Assembly (NCBI GenBank): GCA_964586865.1
Contig: CAZPJM010000257.1
Location: 1-7,356 of the forward strand
Length of the DNA stretch: 7,356 bases
From: REDI01 sp964586865
Lineage (GTDB): Bacteria; Myxococcota_A; UBA796; GCA-2862545
Direction of reading: 5' to 3'
The notes beneath the pieces are model-generated. The model ran no database searches, was not told the DNA's origin, and saw only the letters and a list, made by a program, of their open reading frames with translations. The position numbers and the translations under genes were made by a program. Shown in pieces: positions 1-6,598 of this stretch (positions are counted from its first letter, which is position 1; each line of letters starts with the position of its first letter).

Positions 1-85
1 GGTCTCCGCCCGCCCGTCTGTTGACGGATCCGGCCTGTCGGGCCACCTTCTCCCCCCGCCGCGCCTCTTCCACGGAGACGCCCCC
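1..85. other. Left-edge leader upstream of the first gene
   Basis: This stretch holds no complete gene. A TGA at 22-24 could be the stop of a gene entering from the left, but only seven codons would be visible, so this cannot be tested. TTGACG at 21-26 resembles a -35 box, but nothing like a -10 box lies 15-19 bases downstream. The useful element is GGAG at 74-77, eight bases before the ATG at 86, a good ribosome binding site for the next gene. Confidence 0.4.
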
Positions 86-805
86 ATGCACCTCCTCCTC
101 GCCCCCCTCCTGGCCCTGGCCGCCCCGGACGCCCTCTCGTGGGACCTGTCCATCGGCGATCAGGTGGTCGGACAGCGCACCCTCACCGTCCAGACCGAGT
201 CCATCGGTGGGGCCGAGCTGCGGACCCTCCGCGCCGAGACCCGGGTGGACGCCTCGGTGCTGGGCCGGAGCTTCGCCTTCCGCCAGAAGCTCACCGCCAA
301 CGCCGATCACGGGCCGGCATCCTTCGTCAGCGCCACCGACCTGCAGGGCGAGCTGATGCAGGTGCAGGGGCGACGGGCGGCGCTGGGGTGGATCCTCACG
401 GTCACCGCCGACGACCGGACCCGCACCTGGGAGCTCGACGCCACCGATGTGGACCTGTCCACGGCCGATCTGCTGGACCCGGGCTCGAGGGTGCCCCTCT
501 CCCGCTTCACCGAGGTCGCCCTGCTCTCGGCCGAGACGGGGGACATCCTGCGCGGCACGGTCGAGCCCCTCGGCCCCTCCGAGGTCCGGATCGGCGAGAC
601 CGAGGTGGCGGTGGAGGGCTACCGCCTGCGCACCGACGACGGCGATGGCGTCTTCTTCTACACGAGCGAGGGCTGGCTGGTCCGCTTCGAGACCCGGTTG
701 TTCGGGCGCGCGGTGGCCGGCACGCTCTCCGCCCCACCCCCGCGCGGCGCCGACGACCAGCCCGTCCCCGTGTTCGGCCCGCCCCTCGAGTCCGAGCCGC
801 TCTGA
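86..805 (+). CDS. Secreted or periplasmic beta-rich protein of unknown function
   Basis: I do not recognise a named family with certainty. The 239-residue product starts at ATG 86, supported by GGAG eight bases upstream. The first 13-17 residues (M-H-L-L-L-A-P-L-L-A-L-A-A) form a short hydrophobic stretch ending in small residues, consistent with a signal peptide, although it lacks the usual basic start. The mature part has alternating hydrophobic/polar strands with few helices, and begins with Trp19 and a 'W-x-L-x-I-G-D-x-x-V-G' pattern. That pattern recalls secreted beta-sheet proteins of the DUF3108 or DUF6134 kind, a tentative resemblance only. There are no cysteines and no visible catalytic motif. 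The last 30 residues are Pro-rich and probably disordered. The stop lies 9 bases from the stop of the converging gene, inside a shared hairpin. Codon use matches the neighbours. It is confidently a gene; its role is unknown. Confidence 0.75.
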   Translation: MHLLLAPLLALAAPDALSWDLSIGDQVVGQRTLTVQTESIGGAELRTLRAETRVDASVLGRSFAFRQKLTANADHGPASFVSATDLQGELMQVQGRRAALGWILTVTADDRTRTWELDATDVDLSTADLLDPGSRVPLSRFTEVALLSAETGDILRGTVEPLGPSEVRIGETEVAVEGYRLRTDDGDGVFFYTSEGWLVRFETRLFGRAVAGTLSAPPPRGADDQPVPVFGPPLESEPL

Positions 806-818
806 CGCCCCGCGTCAG
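802..818. terminator. Hairpin joining two converging genes, possible bidirectional terminator
   Basis: CTGACGC (802-808) and GCGTCAG (812-818) form a perfect 7-bp stem around a CCC loop. The stem contains the TGA stop of the plus-strand gene (803-805) and, on the other strand, the TGA stop of the minus-strand gene (815-817), in mirror positions. The location between two gene ends suits a bidirectional terminator. There is no T tract on either side, so a standard intrinsic terminator is not shown; in such GC-rich genomes a bare hairpin may act alone or with Rho, which is inference. Confidence 0.35.
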
Positions 819-1429
819 CGGGAGGGGCGCTGGGGCTGCCCGGCGGGGCAGGCCGCGGGTCCGGTGAGGTGGCGCTCCGCCTCGAAGACGAGGGTGGGCA
901 GATCCTCGGGGTCGCCGTCGAGCAGGTCCGTGTCCTCGACCGCGTAGGTGGTCACCTCGAGGGTGCGCTGCCACTGGACCGTCGCGCCGTCGGTGGGCGG
1001 GGCGTGGGGCGGGCCCACCTGGAGGGTGAGGGCCACCCGGGGACTCACGGGGCAGGTCACCCGCCCGCGGTAGCCGGGGCGCGGCAGCAGGAAGGACCAG
1101 TTGGCGAGGCGGGCCCCCGGGGTGCAGACCAGGGCGCACCGGGTGCCCTCGGGCAGGGCCGGCTGGCCCACCGCCCGGGCCTCGAGGCGGAGGGGGGCGT
1201 CGCCGTCGCGGGGGGCGCCCAGGTCCCGGCACAGGGACCAGGGGACGAAGACCTGGGCCTTGGCCACGCAGGGCGCGGGGGGGCCGGGGACGGTGGGCAG
1301 GCCGTCGCGGTGCAGGCCGTCGGGGCGCAGCACCCGGTGGGAGGGGGACGGGCCGGCCTCGGGTGCGGCGGTGGGGGCCGCGTCGGCGCCAGGGGCGGCC
1401 CCGGCCAGCACGGCCAGCAGGATCACCAC
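815..1429 (-). CDS. Secreted six-cysteine protein of unknown function
   Basis: This 204-residue product is not recognised. Two adjacent GTG codons (1429-1427 and 1426-1424) can serve as start. AGGTG (1442-1438) sits eight bases before the first, which I prefer; the second gives a classic 4-base GTGA overlap with the stop of the methyltransferase gene. Either way the two are almost certainly cotranscribed and translationally coupled. The N-terminus is a hydrophobic V-I-L-L-A-V-L-A-G-A-A segment followed by an Ala/Pro-rich stretch, consistent with export. The mature part has six cysteines (about residues 54, 67, 98, 102, 126, 194), an even number that suits disulfides in the periplasm, and a closely spaced C-x3-C pair. 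The C-terminal half is beta-rich. No catalytic motif is visible. Its link to the rRNA methyltransferase is likely only transcriptional. Confidence 0.7.
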   Translation of the reverse strand: MVILLAVLAGAAPGADAAPTAAPEAGPSPSHRVLRPDGLHRDGLPTVPGPPAPCVAKAQVFVPWSLCRDLGAPRDGDAPLRLEARAVGQPALPEGTRCALVCTPGARLANWSFLLPRPGYRGRVTCPVSPRVALTLQVGPPHAPPTDGATVQWQRTLEVTTYAVEDTDLLDGDPEDLPTLVFEAERHLTGPAACPAGQPQRPSR

Positions 1430-2619
1430 GGGGGAAGCACCTGGAAGGCGAGGTGGGTGAGGGTCCGGGACTCGGGGAGGACGGGCCGCACCGGGTGGTC
1501 GGGGGAGGGCTCGCCCCGACGGACCTGGCGCAGGGCCACGCCGGCGTCCCGGGCGCCCTGGATGACCGCCTCCAGGAAGCGATCCTCGAAGATCACCCGG
1601 CTGCGCTCGGTGGTGAGGAGGAAGCCGCCGGGGGTGACGAGGGCGAAGGCGAGGGCGTGGAGCTCGCGGTAGCCGCGCAGTCCGCTGCCGGCGGCCTTGC
1701 GGGTCCGGGCGAAGGGTGGCGGGTCCAGGACCACCACGCCGAAGCGCTCGCTGGCCGCGCCGAGGGCCATGAGGGTCCGACGGGCCTCGTCCTGGATGAT
1801 GTCCACCCGGTCCGCCACCCCGTTGAGGCCGGCGTTGACCTGGATCTCGGCGCAGCGCGCCTCGACCTTCTCGACGCAGACCACCTCGGTGGCGCCCGCG
1901 CCGAGGGCGGACAGCCCCCAGGCCCCCCCGCCGGCGTACACGTCCAGCACCCGGCGCCCCGCGAACAGGGGCGCGGCGGCCCGGCGGTCGGAGCGGGCGT
2001 CGAGGAAGAGGCCCGTGCGGGGACCCGTCCGGGGGTCGACCCGGAGCAGGGTGCCGTCCATGTCGACGTCGAGGTGCTCCGGCACCTCCCCGGACCACAC
2101 GCTCACCTGGCGCGGCAGGCCCTCGAGCTCCCGGTCGCGGGCGTCGTCGCGGCGCAGCACCCCCTCGAGGTCGGGCAGGACGTCCAGGAGGGCCTCGAGG
2201 ATGGCGTCGGCGCGGGCCTCGACCCCGCGGGTCAGCAGCCGGGCCACCGCCACGGGCCCGTAGCGGTCGATCTCGAGGCCGGGCAGCCCGTCGGCCTCAC
2301 CGTGGACCAGGCGAAACGCAGCCACGGGACCGAGGAGGGTGCGCCGGTGAGCGACGGCGTCGCGGATGCGCGCGGCCCAGAAGCCGGGCAGGTCGATGTG
2401 CTGGGCCTTGTCGCGGGTACACAGCCGCACGGCGACCAGCGCGTGGGGGTTGGCGTAGCCGCGGCCCAGGAAGCGCCCGTCGGGGGCGGTGATGTCCACC
2501 GTGCCGCCCTCGGGCAGCTCCCGGGCCGGGACGGCGAGATCGTTGGCGAACACCCAGGGGTGCCCGGTGTCGAGCCGCTTGACGGCCCGCTTGTGGACGG
2601 GGAAGCGCGGGGGTCTCAT
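1423..2619 (-). CDS. RlmI-type class I SAM-dependent rRNA methyltransferase with PUA domain
   Basis: The 398-residue product matches the length of E. coli RlmI (about 396), which makes 5-methylcytosine at position 1962 of 23S rRNA. Visible order: an N-terminal PUA-like RNA-binding domain (about 1-75, with 'G-H-P-W-V-F-A' at 19-25 and 'G-R-G-Y-A-N' at 52-57); a middle region ('L-P-G-L-x-I-D-R-Y', 112-120); 'T-G-L-F-L-D-A-R' (202-209); SAM motif I 'V-L-D-V-Y-A-G-G-G' (224-232); acidic Glu250 after the next strand; and motif IV 'L-D-P-P-P-F-A-R' (298-305) followed by 'L-R-G-Y-R-E-L'. The family normally has a Ser-Cys-Ser after the next strand ('L-L-T-x-S-C-S'). Here it reads 'F-L-L-T-T-E-R-S' (333-340) with no cysteine, so the exact reaction is uncertain and I withhold the gene symbol. 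ATG 2619 puts the PUA domain at its usual position; no clear ribosome binding site precedes it. The open frame extends upstream, but that extension is low-complexity shadow. Its stop overlaps the start of the next gene. Confidence 0.92.
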   Translation of the reverse strand: MRPPRFPVHKRAVKRLDTGHPWVFANDLAVPARELPEGGTVDITAPDGRFLGRGYANPHALVAVRLCTRDKAQHIDLPGFWAARIRDAVAHRRTLLGPVAAFRLVHGEADGLPGLEIDRYGPVAVARLLTRGVEARADAILEALLDVLPDLEGVLRRDDARDRELEGLPRQVSVWSGEVPEHLDVDMDGTLLRVDPRTGPRTGLFLDARSDRRAAAPLFAGRRVLDVYAGGGAWGLSALGAGATEVVCVEKVEARCAEIQVNAGLNGVADRVDIIQDEARRTLMALGAASERFGVVVLDPPPFARTRKAAGSGLRGYRELHALAFALVTPGGFLLTTERSRVIFEDRFLEAVIQGARDAGVALRQVRRGEPSPDHPVRPVLPESRTLTHLAFQVLPPW

Positions 2620-2917
2620 GGCCGGGCGGGTAACCCGGGGCCAGCCCGGAGGAGGGCGGCGCCCCCACCTTCCCGGGCGCGAGCAGCGACGGTTCCGGAA
2701 GGGAGCAGGAGAGTGGGTGTGCCAGGGGGGCGGGGGCGCCGTCACCCTGTGGGTCGGCATCGTGGATGATTCCCATGAGGGCGGAAAGAACGGAAGTCTC
2801 GCGGGCCGTTCTGGTCTCCCGGATGGAGGGCTTGGAGCGACGCGGTGGCCGAGCCGGAACCTCCCGGCCCGACCCGCCCTCCTGCGACGCGCGCTAGCCT
2901 GGGCCCGTGGAGGGCCC
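2620..2917. promoter_or_regulatory. Divergent spacer between the methyltransferase gene and moaC
   Basis: This 298-base gap lies between two genes read outward, so it should hold both promoters, but I cannot place either firmly. On the moaC side TAGCCT (2895-2900) resembles a -10 box but has no good -35. A locally less GC-rich patch around 2755-2800 is the most plausible promoter zone for either direction. An odd palindrome, CGGGT-A-ACCCG (2627-2637), sits just before the methyltransferase ATG and could be a small operator or chance. Open frames through the gap are extensions of neighbouring frames with biased composition, not genes. I see no convincing molybdenum-cofactor riboswitch fold by eye. 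Confidence 0.45.
2909..2914 (+). promoter_or_regulatory. Ribosome binding site of moaC
   Basis: GGAGGG lies only three bases before GTG 2918. The spacing is shorter than usual, but the purine match is strong, and the next residues (A-E-L-T-H-L-D-A-E-G) align with the known MoaC N-terminus, so the GTG start is well supported. Confidence 0.5.
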
Positions 2918-3388
2918 GTGGCCGAGCTGACGCACCTGGACGCCGAGGGCAATGCGCGCATGGTGGACGTGGGCGACAAGCCCATCACCGCCCGCGAGGC
3001 GGTGGCCGAGGGCCGCATCCGCCTGGGTCCCGAGGCGGCGCGGGCGGTGCGGGAGCGGACCGCCGGCAAGGGCGACGTGCTGACCATCGCCCAGCTCGCC
3101 GGCATCCAGGCCGCCAAGCGGGCCAGCGATCTGGTGCCGTTGTGTCACCCCCTCCCCCTCTCGGGCGTCGACGTCGCGCTGACCCTCGATGGCGAGGCGG
3201 TGGTGGCCAGGGCCGCGGTGCGGGCCCACTGGCGCACGGGGGTCGAGATGGAGGCCCTCACGGCGGTGACCGCGGCCCTGCTGACCGTCTACGACATGGT
3301 GAAGGCGGTGGATCGCGGCCCGGTCCTCGAGGACGTCCGGCTCCTCGAGAAGCGCGGGGGCCGCTCCGGCCACTGGGTCCGGCCGTGA
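2918..3388 (+). CDS. moaC: Cyclic pyranopterin monophosphate synthase MoaC
   Basis: MoaC acts with MoaA in the first step of molybdenum cofactor synthesis, converting the cyclised GTP product 3',8-cH2GTP to cyclic pyranopterin monophosphate in the cytoplasm. The 156-residue product is close to E. coli MoaC (161) and matches along its whole length: 'L-T-H-L-D-A-E-G' at the start, 'M-V-D-V' (15-18), 'K-G-D-V-L' (51-55), 'A-G-I-Q-A-A-K-R' (61-68), 'L-C-H-P-L' (75-79), 'T-G-V-E-M-E-A-L' (107-114) and 'Y-D-M-V-K-A' (125-130). Known catalytic residues are all present: Lys51, Asp126 and Lys129 (E. coli Lys51, Asp128, Lys131), and His77 of the LCHP motif. The GTG start is chosen by homology and the GGAGGG upstream. 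No other moa gene is in the window, so it stands apart from the rest of the pathway here. A YihY-family gene follows after 68 bases on the same strand and may be cotranscribed. Confidence 0.97.
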   Translation: MAELTHLDAEGNARMVDVGDKPITAREAVAEGRIRLGPEAARAVRERTAGKGDVLTIAQLAGIQAAKRASDLVPLCHPLPLSGVDVALTLDGEAVVARAAVRAHWRTGVEMEALTAVTAALLTVYDMVKAVDRGPVLEDVRLLEKRGGRSGHWVRP

Positions 3389-3445
3389 CGGTGCGAGGCC
3401 GATTCGGGAGCACCCCCACCCGGGACGCCGGGCCCCGGGCGGAGT

Positions 3446-3450
3446 AGGAG
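3446..3450 (+). promoter_or_regulatory. Ribosome binding site of the YihY-family gene
   Basis: AGGAG lies six bases before ATG 3457, near-ideal spacing, and fixes the start of the membrane-protein gene. Confidence 0.75.
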
Positions 3451-3456
3451 CGCCCC

Positions 3457-4776
3457 ATGCCGTGGGACATCCGCGAACTCTACGCCCGCCTCACCCCCGA
3501 CGAGGTGCACCATCCGCTGCTCGTGCCGCTGCTGGCGGTCGGGCGGTGGGCGATGGTGTTCTACCTGCAGCTCGTGAAGGATCAGGCCTTCGTCCGGGCC
3601 GGCGCCATGGCCTACCAGACCCTGGTGGCGCTCGTGCCCATGCTGCTGCTGGTCTTCGGCGTGCTCGGGGCGACGGGCATCGTCCAGCGGGACCGGGAGG
3701 CGCTGGAGCGCCTCATCTTCGAGACCTTCATCGCCGACATCCCCGAGGTCCGCGAGTTCATCATGCGGGGCATCGGCGACCTGGACCTGACCGCCCTCGG
3801 CATCATCGGCGTGGCGGGCATGCTGATCTTCGCGGGCCGCCTCTTCCTGCTGGTGGAGTACAGCTACAACTTCATCTTCGGGACCAAGGTCCGGCGGGGG
3901 TGGGGGTATCGACTCCTCAACTTCTACTTCGCCCTCACCCTGGTCCCGGTCCTGGTGACCCTGTTCTTCGTGGGGACCATCGAGCTGGCCGGCACCGTGG
4001 GCTTCGCCGCCTGGGCCCGCTTCCTCCTCGAGCCCCTGGTCACCTTCGTGCTGCTCCTGGCGGCGCTCAAGCTCTTCCCCACCGTCCGGGTGCGGTGGGG
4101 CCCCGCCGCCCTGGGCGCCAGTGTCAGCACGGTGGGGATCCTGGGCGGCCGCTGGGCCTTCAAGCTCTACCTCGAGTGGTTCAAGGCGGACGACCCGCTC
4201 ACCATCGTCTACGGCTCGGTGGGCCTCATCCCCGTCTTCCTGCTGTGGCTCTACCTGGTCTGGGTGGTGGTGCTGCTCGGCGTCGAGGTCGCCTACGTCT
4301 TCCAGAACTTCCGCTCCCTGTGGGAGGTGGAGCGGGCCAACCTCGAAGGGGGCGCCGGCGTCCGCGCGCCGCGGCTCCACACCGCCCTCGAGCTGCTGGC
4401 CTGGACCGGCTTCCTCTTCGCCGAGGGGCACGGGCCGGCCGACGGCGAGGTGCTGGCCCGGCGGACCGGCCTCCTCCAGGGTCAGGTCGAGCCGGTGCTG
4501 GACCTGCTCGTCGAGCGGGGCTTCCTGGTCCGCTCCTCGGCGGGCGTCTCCCTGTCCCGGCCCGCCGATCGCATCGAGCTCGCCGAGGTGGTCGAGGCCT
4601 GGCGCCACTTCGCGAGCCCCGAGCGGGAGGCCGGCGCCCCGCCCACCCGGGTCGAGGACGAGGTCTCCCGCTCTCTCCAGCGCAGCCTGCCCCCGACCCT
4701 GGCGGACGCCATCGAGCGGTGGGTGCGGCCCGAGGTCGAGGCCGAGGAGCGCCCCCTGCGCGAGGTCATTCCGTAG
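3457..4776 (+). CDS. YihY/BrkB-family inner-membrane protein with cytoplasmic C-terminal domain
   Basis: This 439-residue protein belongs to the YihY/BrkB family, long mislabelled as ribonuclease BN; its transport or envelope role is unproven. Family landmarks are 'R-A-G-A-M-A-Y-Q-T-L-V-A-L-V-P' (47-61) in the first core helix and 'V-Y-G-S-V-G-L-I-P-V-F-L-L-W-L-Y' (251-266) running into 'L-L-G-V-E-V-A-Y' (273-280). Hydrophobic segments at roughly 21-40, 50-74, 112-135, 153-178, 187-207, 216-232 and 252-280 suggest six or seven membrane passes. After residue 285 the chain is soluble. Residues 305-370 contain helices with 'L-A-R-R-T-G-L' and 'L-L-V-E-R-G-F-L-V-R', resembling a winged-helix fold, as in longer members of this family. 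The tail (385-439) is charged and helical. The start has a strong ribosome binding site. The 3' end overlaps the converging hydrolase gene by 11 bases. The family call is firm; the function is not. Confidence 0.93.
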   Translation: MPWDIRELYARLTPDEVHHPLLVPLLAVGRWAMVFYLQLVKDQAFVRAGAMAYQTLVALVPMLLLVFGVLGATGIVQRDREALERLIFETFIADIPEVREFIMRGIGDLDLTALGIIGVAGMLIFAGRLFLLVEYSYNFIFGTKVRRGWGYRLLNFYFALTLVPVLVTLFFVGTIELAGTVGFAAWARFLLEPLVTFVLLLAALKLFPTVRVRWGPAALGASVSTVGILGGRWAFKLYLEWFKADDPLTIVYGSVGLIPVFLLWLYLVWVVVLLGVEVAYVFQNFRSLWEVERANLEGGAGVRAPRLHTALELLAWTGFLFAEGHGPADGEVLARRTGLLQGQVEPVLDLLVERGFLVRSSAGVSLSRPADRIELAEVVEAWRHFASPEREAGAPPTRVEDEVSRSLQRSLPPTLADAIERWVRPEVEAEERPLREVIP

Positions 4777-6598
4777 GACGGGCCGGGTGGGCGATCAGCC
4801 AGCCGGCGATCCGGGGGTAGACGTCCTGGGCGGCGTGATCCCCGGCGCCCAGGTCCAGGTGGCCGTAGTCGGCGTGGTCGCCGGCGGCGCGGGAGAGGAC
4901 GTGGAAGGCGCGGACCTCGCTGCCCACGGCCTCGTAGTAGGCGCGGACCCGGTCCGGGTGGACGATCCGATCGGCGCGCCCGGCCAGGAAGAGCATGGGG
5001 ATCCGGACCCCGCCCAGGGCGGAGGCGTAGTCCAGGTCGCCGTCGGCGCTCACGAAGGCCCCGTCGTGGCGCCGGGACCGGGCGAGCTGCCGGAACTCGC
5101 CCCGGGCCAGCGGCGAGACCACGCGCCGCAGCAGCATCCGGGCCGCGTCGGGGGCCATGTTCTCGGGGGCATACAGGAAGTCCCGCAGGCCGGAGAGGAC
5201 CCCTCGCTCGCGCCGGGCCAGGAAGCGCGCGCCGGTGCGGGTGGGCAGGGTGCGGGTCCAGAACAGCCCGGAGAGGCCGAGGGCCGCCTCCAGGACGGGA
5301 TCGGGATCGCTGAAGTCGAGCGGGGAGCCCACCACCACCGCCGAGGCGATGCCGGGGTCGTCGGGGTGGGCGGCCAGGTGGACGGCCAGGACCATGCCCC
5401 CCATGGAGTGGACGACCACGTGGGGACGGTCGTGGCCGGTCTGCCGGCGGACGTGGTCGAGGAGGGCCGGCAGGTCGTGCTGGCCCAGGTCGTCCACCGT
5501 CCAGCCACCGGGAGGACGGCGCCCGTCCGCGTCCCGGAAGGCGTGCCCATGACCGCGCAGATCCCCGTTCCAGACATCGAAGCCACGCCGCTGGAGGTCG
5601 CGGGCCAGGCTGCGGCCGGGGGCCAGGTCCCAGAAGGCGCTGTTGGAGGAGATGCCGTGGATCAGCAGCACCGGCGCGCCGGGTCCGGGGTGGTGGACCA
5701 CCGCCGCGGAGGCGCCGTCGCCGGTGGGGATGTGGGCCACCGGGGCGGGCTCGGGGAGAGGACGCACCGGCGCGGCCGCGGCGACGGGCTCGGGCACGGG
5801 CGCGAGGGGCGCGTCGGGGAGGGGCCGGGAGCTGGGGCCGTACGCTCCGGGCCGGCGACGGAGGGCGCGGAGGACGGCCCGGTGGGCGGCGGGGTCGGTG
5901 AGCAGGTCCAGGTGGTGGAGATCATGGTCGGACAGGCGGTTGCGGCCGAGTCGGACCACCCGGCGCCGGGGCAGCGCCCGGCTCCAGGGGACCACCACCT
6001 CGACAGGGGCCACGTCGTCGGCCAGGGAGACCACCACCTCGACGGGGACGTCCAGGTTCGCGAGATCCACGGGCGGCCCCGCGGCGAGGGTGGCGATGAG
6101 CTCCACCGCGAGCTGCCGCGAGAGGCAGCCCAGCTCGTCGGCGTGGGCCACCCCCGGATCGGCGCCGGCCCAGGCCCGGGCCTCGGGGAGGGCGTCGAGC
6201 GCCAGCGAGGCCGGGAGCCGGGGGTCGTCGGGGAGGGCCGTCGGGTGTCCCAGCACCGGGCCCAGCAGGATCAGCCGCTCCACCGGGGCGCGGGCGGCCG
6301 CCTGGACCGCCAGGGTGGCGCCGATCCCATGGGCCACCACCGTCGGCCCCTCCCTCTGGGCCAGGATGGCGGCCAGCCCGTCGACCGCGGCCTCGAGAGG
6401 CAGGTCGTGGCAGGGGAGGTGGACCTGGTGGACGTCGTGCCCCTGGGCCCGCAGCGCCATGATCAGGTCGGAGGTGGCCAGGGGCCGGGTGCCGGGGGTG
6501 CGCACCACCACCACCGCCGGCCCCTCGCGCAGCGGGGCGTGATCCACCGAGACGACCGGTGGTCCGGCCGTGGCCAGGGCCATCCAGGCGAGCAGCAC
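4766..6598 (-). CDS. Two-domain alpha/beta hydrolase with degenerate N-terminal copy
   Basis: The 610-residue product carries two alpha/beta-hydrolase domains joined by a Pro/Ala-rich linker (about 250-290). The C-terminal domain (about 291-610) looks active: oxyanion 'L-I-H-G' (312-315), 'G-D-L-R-G-H-G' (345-351), nucleophile elbow 'V-H-S-M-G-G' with Ser398, acid Asp543 in 'A-G-R-A-D-R-I-V', and His580 in 'Y-G-H-L-D-L'. It resembles lipase/esterase or PhaC-like hydrolases; the substrate is unknown. The N-terminal domain (about 20-245) repeats the layout, but its elbow reads 'A-H-G-I-G-A' with Gly91 where Ser is expected, and 'R-T-P-G' replaces the oxyanion His-Gly. Asp194 and His229 ('H-H-L-D-L') still align, so it is probably a non-catalytic copy. 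Start GTG 6598 is chosen for GGAGG five bases upstream. The alternative ATG at 6583 lacks such a site, and the frame further upstream to 7270 is shadow of the divergent lipoprotein. Residues 1-12 are hydrophobic, a weak candidate for a signal or anchor. Confidence 0.88.
   Translation of the reverse strand: MLLAWMALATAGPPVVSVDHAPLREGPAVVVVRTPGTRPLATSDLIMALRAQGHDVHQVHLPCHDLPLEAAVDGLAAILAQREGPTVVAHGIGATLAVQAAARAPVERLILLGPVLGHPTALPDDPRLPASLALDALPEARAWAGADPGVAHADELGCLSRQLAVELIATLAAGPPVDLANLDVPVEVVVSLADDVAPVEVVVPWSRALPRRRVVRLGRNRLSDHDLHHLDLLTDPAAHRAVLRALRRRPGAYGPSSRPLPDAPLAPVPEPVAAAAPVRPLPEPAPVAHIPTGDGASAAVVHHPGPGAPVLLIHGISSNSAFWDLAPGRSLARDLQRRGFDVWNGDLRGHGHAFRDADGRRPPGGWTVDDLGQHDLPALLDHVRRQTGHDRPHVVVHSMGGMVLAVHLAAHPDDPGIASAVVVGSPLDFSDPDPVLEAALGLSGLFWTRTLPTRTGARFLARRERGVLSGLRDFLYAPENMAPDAARMLLRRVVSPLARGEFRQLARSRRHDGAFVSADGDLDYASALGGVRIPMLFLAGRADRIVHPDRVRAYYEAVGSEVRAFHVLSRAAGDHADYGHLDLGAGDHAAQDVYPRIAGWLIAHPARPTE

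Noticed and set aside
21..49. Sigma-70 promoter starting with TTGACG at 21-26
   Set aside because: No -10-like hexamer at suitable spacing.
2700..2735. Sigma-54 promoter on the minus strand suggested by TGGCAC
   Set aside because: The required GC dinucleotide is absent at the fixed spacing downstream of GG.
1363..2769. A 468-codon plus-strand open frame opposite the methyltransferase
   Set aside because: Gly/Val/Gln/His-rich shadow of a well-supported gene; no recognisable domain.
2780..2917. Molybdenum cofactor riboswitch before moaC
   Set aside because: I could not match the conserved core by eye, and the short distance between the -10-like box and the start would leave no room. A covariance-model search would decide.
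2620..3117. N-terminal extension of the methyltransferase frame to 3117
   Set aside because: It would run antisense through moaC, and the added residues are Ser/Arg/Pro-rich without a domain. The PUA domain begins right after ATG 2619.
3419..3439. CCCGGG hairpin just before the YihY-family gene as attenuator or terminator
   Set aside because: Six-base self-complementary arms of C and G are frequent by chance here, and no T tract follows.
3289..4608. A 439-codon minus-strand open frame opposite the YihY-family gene
   Set aside because: Asp/Glu/Gln/His-rich low-complexity translation with no motif, mirroring the codon pattern of the real membrane protein. The equal length of 439 is coincidence.
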